DNA of 64,000 nt from Bugulina stolonifera (taxonomy: Eukaryota > Bryozoa > Gymnolaemata > Cheilostomatida > Bugulidae), in contig OW285196.1 of NCBI GenBank assembly GCA_935421135.1, positions 10,785,001 to 10,849,000 on the forward strand, given 5' to 3'. The position numbers were made by a program, and so were the translations under genes. The notes beneath the pieces are model-generated. The model searched no databases. It was given only the letters and a program-made list of their open reading frames with translations, and was not told the origin of the DNA. Shown here piece after piece: positions 48,157 to 62,100 of this stretch; the stretch's first letter is position 1; every line of letters begins with the position of its first letter.

Positions 48157-49253
48157 AAACCCACTAATTGAGGGACCAAATTCTAAACTGTTAGGGGTTG
48201 TGAAGGAAAAGAAATGCTGCATGGGTGCTTTGCCTCATGCTGTCAAACAGAGGCGTCAAGCAGTGAGCTACGCCTGTAGTGCTACCCCTGAAGGATCGCT
48301 CTATACACGGTAGGTAGTCACTAATATTAAGATCACTGATTAATTATCTCATTGTCAATGATCTCTACTTATTTGGTAATGATAGCACATTAATATTGTA
48401 GCCTGCACAAAATATTATAGTGAATGGTTGAATAACCAAACAATGTACATGTATGTGTACGTATGTGTATGACTTGTGTTGTTGTTTATATAATATAATG
48501 TGGCATTGTGTATAATTAATTTACTTTAAAAAATCATTTAAAAGTTCAATATTCGAATCGAGTATTTGAATTTCTATCAAAGGAATATGCCGAGCACAGG
48601 TCTCGACAACTGAGCAAAACTGTGTTAAAAGTGTGAAAATAGTAGCTATTTGGTGAATGGGGGTGGAGACTGGCACCGCTGCCTGTCGCGTGGATAGTCT
48701 GGCTACCCTCATGTGGGGGGTCGCTTAGGGCTGGTAGAGACTGCATGTCCCTGCCGTCTTGATGCGGGGTTGTTCTGTGGCCGTTAAGAGCTTTTCAGTT
48801 GGGCAGCCTTTTCTCTAACCTCAGGCTTTCTAGTTGTCCCTTTGCTTATATATATATATATATATACATGTGTATGTTTTTCAATACTTTTTATATGTCT
48901 TTCAAAATTAACAATAAAGGCAAAAGAGAATGCTTTAGCATGTCCTCCCAGGTGTAATAATCTGCCTTCAGCATTAGTTCTAATGCGCCAAACTTGCAAA
49001 TAGTCTAAGCATCGGTCAGAGTGACCTTTGGTGACAAAAATGAGCCCCAAGCCTATTTGCAGTGCATAGCAAGGTAAAGACGCTCATTGGATATTTAGAA
49101 AATAGGCATAAAGGTGTGAATGCAATTTATTTATTTTCAGAACATCCATCTGCTACAGACAAGGCATTAGCTATTACTTTGAGCCTCAGCCGTGTCCCAC
49201 TGAGCGAAAGACTTGCTGTGAGGGATATGTTTCCGTGAAAGGAGTGTGTGTAG
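48157..49253 (+). CDS. EMI-like protein, gene 4 (type B), incomplete
   Basis: Two exons are clear: 48157-48309 (after TTTTATACAG) and 49141-49253 (after TTATTTTCAG; the same 113-nt length as its counterpart in gene 2). They encode K-E-K-K-C-C-M-G, A-C-S, I-C-Y-R-Q-G-I-S-Y-Y-F-E, and P-C-P-T-E-R-K-T-C-C-E-G, identical to gene 2 in that last motif. No signal-peptide exon is found. A candidate last exon (50371-50457, helical, ending K-K-K-R-E-G) resembles the tail of gene 3 but its phase does not fit the 49253 donor. Either an exon is missed or the gene is decaying. Confidence 0.6.
48848..48869. repeat. (TA)n microsatellite
   Basis: About eleven TA units in the intron of gene 4. Confidence 0.8.
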
Positions 49254-52200
49254 GTAAGTTTGCAGCACTCTGAGTTGTGTCACATTGAAATAAGGAAATC
49301 ATTTTGTAAAAGAACAGAGTAATTCTATATAGAATTATTCTCGAAACTGGGCTTGACATCCAAACATCATCATGGATGTGATCCCTGTATTACACACACA
49401 AACAAACTCTGTTCCACAGCTAACAACTGACATGTAGTTCTCCTGTTATTAATCCAAAAAATTTTTATTAAGACGTTTCTGGAATATTTAGGTCCTCCTG
49501 CATTACCCTTGCAATCCAATGTCAAAATACAACATATAAATTCACTGCATAAAAATATTATCTCTTGAATTTCATGTGCTAATAGAAACCAATGTACCGA
49601 AGTGTTTAGAATTTCAAAAAAATTATAATAATCATTCCAAATGCAGAACAACAGAGACTATCAACAACTAGACTTTAAGAGTCTGTCCAAATAGACTTAA
49701 ATCAGCTGAAAAACCAGAAGCTCAAAATCTCGGTTGATGTAAATAAATTGAGAAACATTATGCTTGCAGTTCATCTTTGTAAACTAGATAGTACATGCAT
49801 GTACAAAGATATTATATGTTTTAGCTACATACATGTTGAGGGATGTCTTGAAGAGTCTGGCTGAATCTGTGGACACTTGGGCTTGACTTCTGGCAAACAA
49901 ACCTCATTTGCTAAGCATTCTCCATTAATTTAAATAGAAAATATTTCCCTACTCAGTAACCAGATTCCTGAATGCCAATATTGCTAAATTATTGATATTT
50001 TGTTTGGATTCCTTTCACACAGTAGATTTTCTTTCATTGAGACACATTCCTCTAAATTTTATATCATCTTTTCAAATAAATCTCAAATGCAACTGTTGAA
50101 ATTTGTTGTACATTGCACGACATTTTGGTTATCAAATCATTTCAGTTATTTAACGAACTGTCTACACTTTCTCTAGAATGTTATGATCAAGGCCATAAAA
50201 CAAAAACGTTTATGAACATTGCATAAAATTGCAGATTTTTAGAAAGTTATACTTGGCGTACTTTATATAGGCCAATGCAGCAAGGCTGGGCTAGATAGAG
50301 ACTACATGATTTGCATATATTAAGCTAAACCTGCTTTCAATAGAAGATTGAACAATCAGCATAGTTTCAGTTCAATGAAGAAATTAAGAAAATACACAAG
50401 GAACTTGATTCATGGATCTTTTCTACACTCAATGCAAAGAAAAAGAGAGAAGGTTAAGCTAAGATGAAACTTCCAAAACACAATTTGGATGCATAGTTTA
50501 GATAGCAGCTATTAATCATTTTCAAATTCCTTTCTGCATCAACACAGATGAATGAGACTCTCAACTTCCTTGTTCATTCAAAATTATGTTTTGATGCTAT
50601 GAGAAAATTTACCTGCTATTCACAGAGACCTGGCTCAAGAAAGCCTAAGGGGCTAGATAGTATCTTCTTGTTATGCCTATTTTACCTTAGAATAAACATT
50701 TTTTTCCTCCTTGTTTAAATCATTATAATAAAACTAAAACACATTGTAGCGGATTCTGCTTTTAATTCCATGTAGGTTGGTAAATTAGTGTGTTCAAACA
50801 AAAGTATACTATGAGATATATATAGAGAGAGAAAAGTAATAAAAATGGTGTGATAACTGTTATTACTAATAACAACAAACAATAAATTACTAAAGCTAGC
50901 ATTTCAAGTTGTCTGAAATATACCTCCTAATATGATAGGAAGAATGAGTTTCTCCACTATTCTGCTAAAAATTCACTTCCACTTTGAAATCATGTGTAAA
51001 CCACTAACTTAGTATAGGCCTATTTAGCTGTTACTTATTATAGTAATAACATAGAGCATTGCAGTTGCCTACAAAGACAAACCTGGTTAATATTTATGTG
51101 CTGTGTTACTGGCAGCTAGTAAAGTGGACAATATTGTGCTCTAATCAATCCCAGTTAATCTCAGTTAATCCCAGTCAAGCTGTTCAACTGTTTTATTATG
51201 GAATGTGACCTTGATATATAGTTATATTATCTGCCAAGAATGAAGGCAGACCAGGAATTGTGAGTACAACCGCAACAAGGAAGTGTGCAGGTTTCTCACG
51301 AAAAAGAGGTATTGATAAGACATATAAGATAAAGATCTATATGTAACTCTTTATGCTACAAGACGAGGGGCATTAGCCAATGCAGATCAGCAAATTGAGT
51401 ACATTTTAGCCCTAGGACTTCTTTTCAGTTTTGAGACAGCATGGGTACTAAAACATGCCTTAGAACCGAAACCTTCTTTGCTGGTGGAATGCCGTTTTAG
51501 ACTGTGGGGTTTGTAGTTCTCAGTTTATGTATGCAAATCCCAAACCCCACCCTTAACCTAAAAGGTGGGCTGGTCTATAACATTGTAGATATGTGCATTG
51601 AACCCTAAGTTAAGCTCAGCCTGACTCTAGTCAGAGGCAGCTGGAGCTTAGTCTAACCTAATCCATCAATTATAGTCTGAATCTAGCCCAAAGGTGAGTG
51701 TAAATTCACTGGATGTGAGGTGATCGGATTGTCCACCCACCTTCGTAAACTCATTATTCACAAGATTTACCGACCAACAATTTTTCAAACTCACACTGGT
51801 TGATAATGTGACTTACAGCATGTCCCAGCTCACCATTCCAGTGCACCCAGGCTTAGAAACTAAGCAGTGGATAGGACAAATCCATATTGTCATCTATTTT
51901 GTATTTGCCATCACTATTTCAAACTTACATTACTTAACGTGACTTCCAATCATCATGTGCCCCGATTGTTAGTCATGCAACTTCCTGTTTCTTTCAAAAT
52001 ACTTTTGTGTAGTTTTGAACATAAAACACAGTAGGAGTCATATCGACCTACACGACTGTATCAACTTGAGCTATACAGAAGTACTGACTACCCTAACGTT
52101 TGGTAATTGCCAAGGTAAGTACCCTGATGCTTATTTGCTGTATAACTGCATTTAATTATTCAACAGTTGAGTTTCAAGTAATTTTATCTGAAAGCCTAGT

Positions 52201-52970
52201 CGGTTTTCCCATTGAATCTCAATTGGTTAGCAGGGTTGAATAGGTTAAAGTTCCCGCTACAACTTAATATATTGATTGCTGCATGAACACAAAATTAGTT
52301 TGAGCAAAATGAAACTTGAGAGCATGATCAGCTAACTGCGGATTGCTAACCCCAATAAAAATTAGTCTAAAATAAAATAGTGATGTCACTAGATTTCTTG
52401 TAACATGAATATTCTGTTTCTTGCACTAATAACATTTATTGCAGCTTTATATTTTGCTGTACCCTCAGTTTTTCATATACATATATTATATAAGTATATG
52501 CTCACCTACTACCACAAGAATAAACAGTTACATGTATATACATGTACTTTTTGGAACACCAATAAATCTTACTATCTACCTCCTGCCAATTATTTTGCAT
52601 TTCAAATGAAGAAAACATAACTCCTTCTACTAAACTTCCAATATATAAACCTCCACCTTTTATTTATCTAAAACATATACCCTATATGTGAGAGGAAAAA
52701 ATTCTTCTTTATCCAGCCCTTGTCAAAAATCTTACTTAGCATCTTCACAAGAAATTGTATTACCAAGTTATACCGTTTGCTCCGCACACTGCTCCATACT
52801 TAGCTACTGATTTCTCATAGCATGCCCATTGGTCTTGAGTTATGGGCTTGTAAGTACTGTAAGTACTGCAAGTAAGTATAACTGTGTAAAATTGATTGTT
52901 ATGATATTTTATTGCTGTCTGTGCTACTGAGTAGAATATACATGTAGATGAATGAGAGAAAAGTTATGCT
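49254..52970. other. intergenic DNA between genes 4 and 5
   Basis: Apart from the candidate terminal exon at 50371-50457, no coding or structured signal is recognised. AT-rich throughout. Confidence 0.4.
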
Positions 52971-53158
52971 AATAAACACTATAATAGGGGAGGACAACTC
53001 GCACTGACGACATTATTTGGACTTGGGACACTTGCTTATTTACTTCATACAGGTTAGCTAACTATTTGTCAGAAAAGTTTCGATGCGCTTATAGAGGTGT
53101 CCAATGATGCAAATTATTTATATCCTCATGTTTTTTTTTCCAGTCCAACTTTAAGAAA

Positions 53159-56100
53159 ATGCAGCTAATTCTGCTGTTATTGGTTTCACTAACTTGCGTG
53201 GATGGGGCAAGATCTGGAGATTCTCCACCAACTATTGTTCAACCAGAACAAGTAGTGGACAGAGGAGAAGAGAGAATTATGGGGCTGAAGCAAGATGTAA
53301 GTTTGTTTATGTCTAGTAATATGACTAGCAACCGTAAACACTGATCATCACAGGTGTACTACATTTACATGTACGTCATAATACATTGTCACATATATAG
53401 TAACAGGATGTTGTCAGAGATAATCAATGGCTATCATATTGTTTTGTATACAAGTAGGAAATGTGCATTACTAATTTAAATCTCTATGAAAGATAGTATA
53501 CATGCAATTGTGCCGGTCTTTTCAATCCCAATTTTGAAATGCACAACATGCTAAGTGATTAAAACACAGCCAGGGCTCTCAAATTGCTCAGTCAAAAAAT
53601 TCAGGCAAATGTAAAATGAACTGCAGTGTAAGCAGTGTAGCATTATTACTCTACTAGCAATTGGTCAGATATATAAACAAAGCTTTTGGTCAACTACATG
53701 CGCACGTATCAATAATTGCTCTACAGACTTAGCCTAAGTAATTTCTCACCGCCTAATAATCCCAGTACATACTATGTACAAGTAATTCAGTCCTTGCCCT
53801 TGGAAAGTAATAGAATTCGTAGCTTTTTCCTAAAAATCTCTAAGCAACTCACAAGCTATGATATTAGCTGAAGATTGATTTGAAGATTGTAAAGCATTTC
53901 AATTCAAAATATAGCTAATGTGAGAAAATCTCCAAAATTCCCAGCAGATTATCAATAATAAAAAACCTCCCGAGCTCTCTAAGCAAGCACTGCTCTGGGA
54001 AAATCCGAGAGCTTGAGAGCTCTGATATAGCCTATTCTGTTGTGTAAAAGTTTCTTTTACTTTTTAATTTAGTTAAGACTTGGTAGCAAATACAAGAGAG
54101 CAGTTGGTGAAGATAACTCAAACTACTGCTGTCGCATTACCACAAAAGACAGTATCAAGAAGTTGGAAATCGTAAGTTTTTATATAACAAGTTGGGGAAG
54201 CTGTGCATGTACATGTCCATGTCCATGCATGTCCATTAAAATGCAACTTACATGTTTGTATACAATATACAAATCGTATGTGTGTATATAGTATAAGAAT
54301 TTTGGTGTGCATGGCTAAACAGTGCAAGTAAGGCCCACATGGCTGTTTATATCACAATATAATTTCCAACAGCATACTAAAATGTGTTGTTATCTACATA
54401 CTATGCTGTATATCTTAAGTGTTGGAAGAATTTATTGAGTTTATATGACGAAGTACATGCAGCTTCACACTCAAAACAAAATAACAAAAATAAAATGCTG
54501 CACTTTTTTTACCTGAAAAGTGCAATATTTTATTTTTCCTTTATCATACACAATGTGTGGTAGTGGCCGATAGTTGATAATATAAGAAGTGTGTGTGCTC
54601 ACCTAGAGTTCAGTCATGAAAGTGCCAGAGCAGCAAAGCCGCCGTCCAATCTATTTGTCTATTCCCTAGCCACTCTTAGGGATCGGTGGAGTTCCTTCTT
54701 GTGCCGATGCTCACGGGGCCAGTCCTTGCAACTCTGCTAGACTGAGCTCTCGTGAAGTCTCACACGCTCTCCCTTTTATGTAGGAGAAGCGTAGAGGATC
54801 AAATACCCGAATTCTGCAATGACCCAACTTCACAAATTCGTAAATTCTAGTAATGACTCAACTGCAGTTCAATTCAGGCATTGGGGAATACCAACGCATA
54901 ACTCAATTCATTTGGCGTCGGGTTAAAATCCAATTCAATTCTAAATTCGAATTCAATACAACACCAAACGCAATTCAATGCTGGATGACCATACGGCTTC
55001 AATACCGAATACAAATTCAATACAACACAGCAATACAACAAAATAATTCACTACAATTCAGAGGGAGGTCAGATTCTCACACCGTCACTCCCCTTTTATA
55101 GGCGATGTTATTACTGACTGGATTGGCCAGTGTCGCCAGTCTCGGCGCTGGGGTTAGGACTTGGTACCGACTCCTCGGTATCCATAGTTTCCTGCTTCGG
55201 GAAATTCTCCTGCATGATATCCCTCAACCATTCAGAGATTTGAATCGGGGGAGGAGGTGGCATAAGGTCAGAGTGATTAGGTTCAGGGCCAGTGTTGGGT
55301 CGTGTGGGGCTGGATCGAGCAGGGTTGGATGGAGCCGGCGATGAGGCAGCACTAAAAAATGGCTGTTGGTCGTCTAAGACCTCGAGCGATAGGGTCTGCT
55401 TAGGAGTCGGCTGGGTAATGCTTGGGGAACTGGGCTGGGAACTGCTGGTGTCGGGGGTCAGCACTGTGGGCGTCTTGGATTGCAAATTCAGGGTTGAGGG
55501 GAGATCCTGTGAGGGCTGCAAATTCAAGGCTGAGGAGGGACTCTGTGAGGATAGGGAAGTTTGGGAGTTTTGGGGCAGTGAAACCTGGGAATTCTGGGTA
55601 GTGGGAATGACGCCGAGCTTACTGATCTCATTATAGAGATGAAGTCCTCAGCTCTGGGCATGGCCTCTCTTATCTTATCCGCACACTCCTGCTCAACCAG
55701 AACCGCGTGGCGGCGCATCTCTAAGTTGGCCATTCTTTCTGCAAATTCTGCCCTAAGGTCTTTTTTCTCACGGTTTAAATTGGCCAGCTTGTCATGAGTT
55801 GAATCTAGCCTTTTCTTAAATTCATCAAATACCTTAATCAACTTGCAAGCCTGGCTCTGGGTTTCATCCAATTCTGCCGCAGGACGTTTGCTTATTGGTT
55901 TTTTGTTGCGGTTGCTTTGCAACTCACGGTTCGGCCTGGTTGCCTCGGCATAGGTTTGGGGAATTCCCGAACTCTGGGGTGCTCTCGTTTTGAGGGTAAC
56001 GAGAGACGGTGGTTTTGGGGCTGCGAATGAGGCGGTTGGTCTGGTATTGGCCTTAGCCTTACCTTTGCCCCTATTCCATGCTGAATTCTTAGCCTGGGTA

Positions 56101-59100
56101 TTCAAATTCAAAGCATGACTAGAGGTGGGCAAATTCTGAGGTCGGGACAACTTTAACGGCTGCGATGAATTCTGTGAATGCTGGGGGGTTTGGGAGGAAT
56201 TCTGGGTGGCCTGACTACGCCTCGGGGCCTCGGGGCAGTCACGCTTCGTGTGACCAGGAAGACCACACGCGGAGCACTTTACTTTAGGGCAATTATATTT
56301 TGAATGTCCCGTCTCCCCACACTCGGGGTTAAAGCAAGTAAGTGTTGGACAATACCCAAACTCGTGACCAGGGTTCTCCTTGTCACACAAGGGGCAGTAA
56401 CTCTGGTTTACCATACTTACTACCAAACTCGGGGACTTTGGATATTGCGTCTTATTATGGAACTCAGGATTCTGGACTCAAGATATCATGTCTTACCTAA
56501 AAAGAGAAGAAAGGGTTATCATAAATACAAATTTCTTAAAAGCGAACTCAAGACATCATAAAACTGAAATTCAATGCATTATTTTGTGTCAAAATAGACA
56601 CAATCTTTTCTCCGATTAGATTTAGATGTACGGCCTGATTTTGTGGTTACAGGCTTGGGCTTTGTCAAAACCTCCTTTGCCAGATCTGGTTCAAGGCTCA
56701 AGCCAGACAAATCGTGATCAATGCTAGTACTAAATTCACTCTCTGCCTGGTTAATGTTAGAAGTAGCATCACTATCAGGGTTAAATTCACTACTGTTTCT
56801 AGCTATGCCACCACCAGTACCAGATAAATCAGTAAAATTAGATAAGCCGCTATTATTAGCACTACCATCTACATCTACGGGTAATTCTACGGGTGCATCA
56901 AAGTCAGTTTCACCAGAAGGAACAACTACAGTGGGTTCTCTGTTAAAGCTCACACCAGGGTTCACACGTTCACCACCAGGAATACTACATTGATTATCAC
57001 CTGTAATTGGACAATACCAATCCAATGCAAGAGGCATGATGGTATTGTAGTCATTGTCGGGTGGAAGTTCCTGTAAAACAAGCAAATGCTTACGATTCCT
57101 TCTTACAACACTATCACCTATTTGTACCCAATAACTCTGTGGGTGAAGGTCATCCTTATACATAACAATTCCCTCTTCACCTTTATCAGTAGGTGCCTTA
57201 ACCCAGACAAGTTGACCAGGATATTCAGGTAAATTCTTGGCGCAATACTTTCTATTCCACTTATCCGCAGCCTCTTCGCGCCGCGAAACACAATTATTTT
57301 CAAATTCTTCATAATTCACAGTTCTGTCTCGGGCATAACCTAGCGGTGTCCTGAGCGGTCTACCAAACATCAATTCACCGGGAGAATACCCATCTACAAA
57401 GGGGGTAGCCCTATACGCTAACAATGCAGAGTAGATATCGTCAGATTTTCTAACTAAATTCTTAAAAATCCCTACGCACCGCTCAGCAAGACCGTTGCTC
57501 TCAGGGTAACGTGAGCTACTAAATCTTTGGTCGAAACCCCACGTTTGAGCAAAATTCTTAAAGCTCTCGCTAGTGTAACAACCAGCGTTATCGCTTCTCA
57601 ATAATTCTGGAATACCGTAACAAGAGAAAATTCCTTTAAATTCCTGAATAACATTATGACTAGATAACGACAACAGGGGTTCAATTTCCACCCATGCGGA
57701 ATAATAACACACAACCACGAGGAACAATCTGCCCTTAAATTCACATGTATCTGATCCCAATTCTACCCAAGGGCCATCGGGTAAATCAATATTTTCCATC
57801 GGTTGGTGTTTTATTCTGGAAAACTTTGTACAGATAATTATCACAATTTGATACAAATTCCTCGATGCCTTTACTACACCCTGGCCACCAGAATATCTGT
57901 CTTGATCTTCTCAAGCATTTGGTAATCCCCTGGTGGCCTTCATGACATAATTCTAAATACTTGTTGCGCAACGACTCCGGGATGTAGAGACGTGACTCGT
58001 ACATTATAATGTCACCATATAAGGTAATGCTATCCCGTACTTGATAAAGCCTTTTCAGTTCTGGAGAAAGTTCTGAAACATGAATAGGCCATTCTTTTGA
58101 TATATATAATATTTCAAAGCAATACATGTCTCATCATTCAAAACGGCTTGCAGTAATTCACGCTCTCTAAAGTTTTCTGGCAAAATACTCTTCATATTAC
58201 TGGCAACATAGCATTCTACAAGCCCACACTCCGCAATATCACGGTCTTCACAGCCCAATGGGTTGCATGGGCGACTGAGGAAGTCAGCAATGTACATGCA
58301 AATGCCCGGTGTATGAGATATTGAAAAAGAATACCTCATGAGCCTCATTTTAAATCTTTGAACTCTGAGTGGGAGTTGCGATAAATCTTTTTCACCTAGC
58401 AAACTGATGAGAGGTTTTTGGTCCAGGGGCGTATTTTAAGGGGTGGCAGGGAGGCACTGCCGCCCCTGTTTTCAAAATAAAGTGGCCTAAAAACACTACT
58501 TTTGAAAATTTGACACTGTTTTCCTTAATATTTGCTTCATTTCCGGTTTGCGACCGAAGCGTTATCTCTATAGTTTTAACTCTATGGCGTTATCACTCTA
58601 CTTTTAACTCTATGGTGTTGCGACGTAACAATAACCAGTAATCTTGGAATAATCACTACATTGCAAGTGGCACACAAAGAGGCCCATAAAACTATGTAAT
58701 CTGCTAAAAGACTCTATGGTTATGCCAAGGTTAAAAACTTGCGATCTTGTGAATGAATGAATAAATATTTTTATGGATAGTTATTTATACCAAGGAAAAA
58801 ATAATAAATGTGAAAGTAAAAGTAGTGAACAGTTGAATCAGGTGAATCAATTTGTAAGTCACTGCTATCAATGAGGTGGTTTCTTCCCCGTCACTGACTA
58901 CGAGCAGATGCATGAAATTTAATTCCAATATTATATATTATATTTAATATTATTATCTTGGCTTCTTTTAAAAATATTTATGATTTTTGCTTTTAATATA
59001 ATATAATTGAAAGTGTTTCCATTCATTTTAGTCATTCATTCCAGCAATTGCCACTCTACTGACAGCTACTACTCTACTGCTACATTCACTGCTAACAACT

Positions 59101-62100
59101 AAATATGTATTGTAAAAGAAAAATACTAATTTAAAAAAAACATAATACAATAATAATTAAATATTTTAATTTTAAATTTATATATAATTAATATAATTAC
59201 ACTATTAATATTATCTTAACTTTAATAAGCTGCTACACTTTTCTTGCAAAAATATTTATTTTACATACATTTTATTTTAAATAATTAATTTATAATGACC
59301 ACAGTTGTTGATCAGCTACTAAAATTTGAAAATCTTAATTTAAAAAATACACTTGTGGCTATGGACTATTTGTAAAATATACAATCATGCAGTATTGTAG
59401 TTATTATAAAATTCTACTAACTAGTAATAGTACTGTAACACTTTCACTCCTGTTGCAAGTAGTAGTAACTTTATTAAGCAGAAGTAGTAACTTTATTAAG
59501 CAGAAGTAGTAATGAGTACTTGTTGTAGTGATGCTAGAACTAACTTGCTGCTATGTCTAATTTTTGCACTTCAGAGAGTGAGATTTGAAAATTTTCCGCT
59601 GCGCGTGCATTTGCGGGGGGTGCTTCCAATTCTATCATAGCATAATTCTTCTCAGCGGGTAATAACTTCCTAGGTGCATACTCGACAGGCTGCCAATATT
59701 CATTAACAGTATACTGCAATAAAACAGCACCAAGAGCAGTTCTAGAGAAATCTGCTGAGACTTTATGCTTACGATTTGCATTAAATGCACACAACACAGG
59801 GGCGCTGGATAATTCCTTTTTAACTTCTTCGAATGCACTCTGTTGGTCAGGGCCCCAGAAAAACGGGACTGCACCGGTGGTCTCATAAATTGGGGAACAC
59901 AAAGATGCAATTCGACTACTAAATTTATTCGGGTAATTCACCATCCCTAAAAATCTTTTAGCTTCCTTCTTGCATGTTGGGGTGAAATAGACATTATGGC
60001 TTTGGCCTTATCTGGATCTAACTTAACACCCTCTAAACACACAATATGACCTAGAAATTTTACTTCTGTAACTCCAAATTCACACTTTTCTTTTTTCAAT
60101 GTCATGCCAGAATTCAAGATTCGGCTTAACACTTTTCGAAGTCTGATCCAATGCTCTTTGGCTGTGGTACCAAATACAAGGACGTCATCCATCATGCAAA
60201 TGACTCCCTCGAGACCATGGAGAACTTTCTCCATGCTCCGTTGGAAGACCTCTGGGGCCGAACTTAAGCCAAAAGGGAGGCCTTTGAATTTCCACCTTCC
60301 CCATGGCGTGAGGAAAGTAGTCAACTCCCTACTTTCAGGGTCCAATACAATTTGCCAAAATCCTGAATTCGCGTCCAACTTCGAAAACAACCTGCCAGTA
60401 GACAGCTGTGAAAGCATGTCACTAACACGGGGCAATGGATAAAATTCTCTTTCAACACCTCTATTTAACATAGTCAAGTCAATGCACATCCTAATGTTGC
60501 CATTAGGCTTGGGTACAATGGTTAAGCCAGAGCACCAGTCAGTTGGGTGTTCCACAGGTTCAATCACTTCTAATTCAACCATACTTTGTAACTCTTTGCG
60601 TGCCTTTCCCCTAAGTCCAAACGCGATTGGTCTAGGCGTGCGGATTTTGTAAGGTTTAATATCTGCCTTCATTGTAATTCTATAGACTTCTGGCATAGTG
60701 CCAAGGCCTTGAAATAACTTAGCAAAAGCTTCAAACGGATCAAATTTTTTGGGGCAGGGTTGTATGGAGTTTACAACGGCTAACAACTGCAATCCTCTAA
60801 TTTCAGCAATTCCTAATAGATTCCTAGAAGCTTTTTTCAAGATTGAAGCAAGAGCAGGCAATTCAAGACCTTTATTGCTCAATACGACTGCGCTCTCGCC
60901 TACGACATTCAAAGGAGTAGAATCTGGCCCAATCAAATGACGACTCAGTGGTTTTAATTCCAAATTCAATTCACGAGAGGTTTGGTCTGTAATGATAGTA
61001 ACATCAGAACCAGTGTCTAATGTAAAATCCACTCCTTTACCATTGACCTCAACACAAACTCTAAATTCTAATTTTGTTCTACCCACCGATAGTCAACTGT
61101 TACCAAAAATCTTGTCAGGATCAATGTTAAGTCTCCTAACATCCATATAATGATTAGGGCTAGACTTACGGCCTCTATCAGGATATGGGCTAGGTTCACG
61201 ACTGCGGAGGGGTTTCGGATAATCTCTACTACTCATGTACCTAGTGCTGTCATCATCTTTTGACTCAGTTTGACAGTCACCGGTCATATGGCCTTTCTTG
61301 TTGCATTTGTGACATACTACATGAGGGCAAAATCTAACTCTGTGGTTGGGGTCACCACAATGATAACACCCACTAGAAATGCCTCTACCCCTATCTGAGT
61401 CTCTACTACCGTAACGGCGATAGCCATCTCGACTATCACTTCCTGGGCCTGTTGTAATAGTTGCCACTATTGGAACCAAGTCCCGGACGTTGGTCACGAC
61501 TGTTCCGACGATCGCGACTGTCACGGCGGTAATTCCGGTCAAAACTAGTCCTACCACCACTATCAAATCCTCGCCTGCTTCCATATTTATCAGGACTTGG
61601 GCTTCTATAACCTCTGGGCCTACTACTGCTTCTATTGTGACGGTTATCATAACTTCGGGACGGGCGGGAGTCCCTGTAAAATCTGTCATGACGACTACGA
61701 CTATCGTCACGACGGGAATCCTCAAATCTGGCCTCTGCAACCTCTTGTTTGATAGGAACATTGGGTACTTGTGGGGCAGGACGTTCGAGTTTTTGCTCGG
61801 ATTCAGTAGCTGTGCCGAGACAAGACAAAACAGTAGTCAAAGTTTCCCATGTAAGATCATGTTTGGCCATCAATATTCTCTTCTCAACATCAAATCTTGT
61901 AGGCCATTAACAACAATCACTTGCGCCATGGTCTTCCTAATTCGTTCGCATTCAGCATTGGCAGCAGCAGTATGAGTGGCGTCTAAATCAACTGCGGCAG
62001 TCTTAAAAATTCCGACCGTGCGTGATAAATGCTCGACTCTCCTAAGGTAATCCCTGGAATCCTCCCCAGTTTGCTGGCGCGCGCTACAAAGGTTTGACAA

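Noticed and set aside
50371..50457. Candidate last exon of gene 4
   Set aside because: The peptide looks right, but its phase does not match the donor at 49253; kept only as a note under gene 4.
55105..55636. + strand ORFs opposite the extra retrotransposon ORF
   Set aside because: Mirror frames of the S/P-rich coding strand without independent features.
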